Shown: positions 63,280-64,000 of the stretch, one piece after another
How the letters are laid out: the number at the start of each line of letters is the position of its first letter
How positions within the stretch are numbered: position 1 is the first letter of the stretch
Assembly: GCF_023343835.1 (NCBI RefSeq)
Contig: NC_064449.1
Location: 4,191,778-4,255,777 of the forward strand
Length of the DNA: 64,000 nt
From: Lagopus muta
Taxonomy: Eukaryota > Chordata > Aves > Galliformes > Phasianidae
Direction: 5' to 3'
Notes under the pieces: generated by a model
What the model was told of the DNA's origin: nothing
What the model saw: the letters and a program-made list of their open reading frames with translations, nothing else
Database searches by the model: none
Position numbers and translations under genes: made by a program

Positions 63280-64000
63280 GTACTCAGGCTGTTTGCATGT
63301 TCCTCTTATTTTTACTGGGTGTTGATATTACAGTTCCATCACAGAATGTCTGCTGCTGTCTGGCAGCATAGGACCCATCACTGTCTCAATAGAACACACT
63401 GTAAGAAATCTGAGTGACCCAGGCAGTTCTGTTTTTTCTCAGAACCATCTCTCCTGTTGTGTTTACCCAGTGAATTGCCCAACCTGCATGCAGTTTTTCC
63501 AAAGCTAAATATTTAATCACAGATTTTGTAAATGAAAAGACATTGCCTCTAAAGTGAAACGGAAAAATGGTTTACCTGAAACCAAAAAAGGTGGCAACCT
63601 GTGGAAACCACAGTGCTGTACTTGTTATAATTGGGAAACATTCCCTTATAGGAAAATCCATGACAGCAAATATGGATTAATGAATCTTTGTGCATTATTC
63701 TTTGTCCTGCAGTAAACCAAATGTTATTACATGTTGACCGGCATCATAGACATGAAAGCATGGAGATGAGGCATATATAGAGAATTTAAAGGAAAATGTA
63801 ACATTTATCAAATCTCATGGGGTAATAGTTTTGTCCACCAATAGGACAGAACATCTGCAAGGCAATTTATTTTGTAAAGACTACATGTCATGAGAGCAAA
63901 CAGGTAATTTGGGATGTGGATCGTGTTTGTGGATTCTTTGTGGCATCTATGGAAAAGATACCAGTTTTTAAATGATTTTCCATTAGCAACAATTATGTAA
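63280..64000 (+). other. UPB1: Start of UPB1 intron 2
   Basis: It begins GTACTC. No third exon is recognised before the window ends, and the remainder is AT-rich with nothing notable. Confidence 0.8.

Overview
The window looks like bird nuclear DNA, most likely from a galliform such as chicken. The evidence is vertebrate exon-intron structure, scattered CR1 LINE 3' ends with the avian ATTCTATG-type terminal repeat, and a mariner of the chicken Galluhop type. It covers the conserved vertebrate block SPECC1L - ADORA2A - UPB1, all on the + strand. Species and family calls rest on recognition of sequences, not on a database search.

Left part (1-about 7.9 kb): an intron end, then the last coding exon of SPECC1L (437-526, the final 29 residues of cytospin-A) and a long AT-rich stretch that fits its 3' UTR. 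That stretch ends at a good poly(A) signal near 7901. From 7.9 to 14.1 kb I see no gene. A CpG island at about 14.16-15.27 kb is the only promoter-like region and is the best candidate for the ADORA2A promoter and first non-coding exon.

Middle part (28.3-38.6 kb): ADORA2A, the adenosine A2A receptor, is complete in coding sequence. Its two coding exons (28821-29170 and 37263-38223) join in phase to give 436 residues. The start codon is overlapped by the end of a 19-codon upstream ORF. Compared with the human receptor as I know it, the DRY motif reads DRI, and both cysteines of one extracellular disulfide are absent together. The 8.1-kb intron carries a decayed hAT transposon with a mariner nested inside it, followed by a CR1 tail.

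Right part (38.6-62.5 kb): about 24 kb with no supportable gene. The first two coding exons of UPB1 (beta-ureidopropionase, last step of pyrimidine breakdown) lie at 62539-62639 and 63108-63279. The rest of that gene lies beyond the window.

The three genes are neighbours by ancient synteny and do not form one pathway. I found no undescribed biological system here. The most interesting items are the receptor substitutions, the overlapping upstream ORF and the nested transposons.
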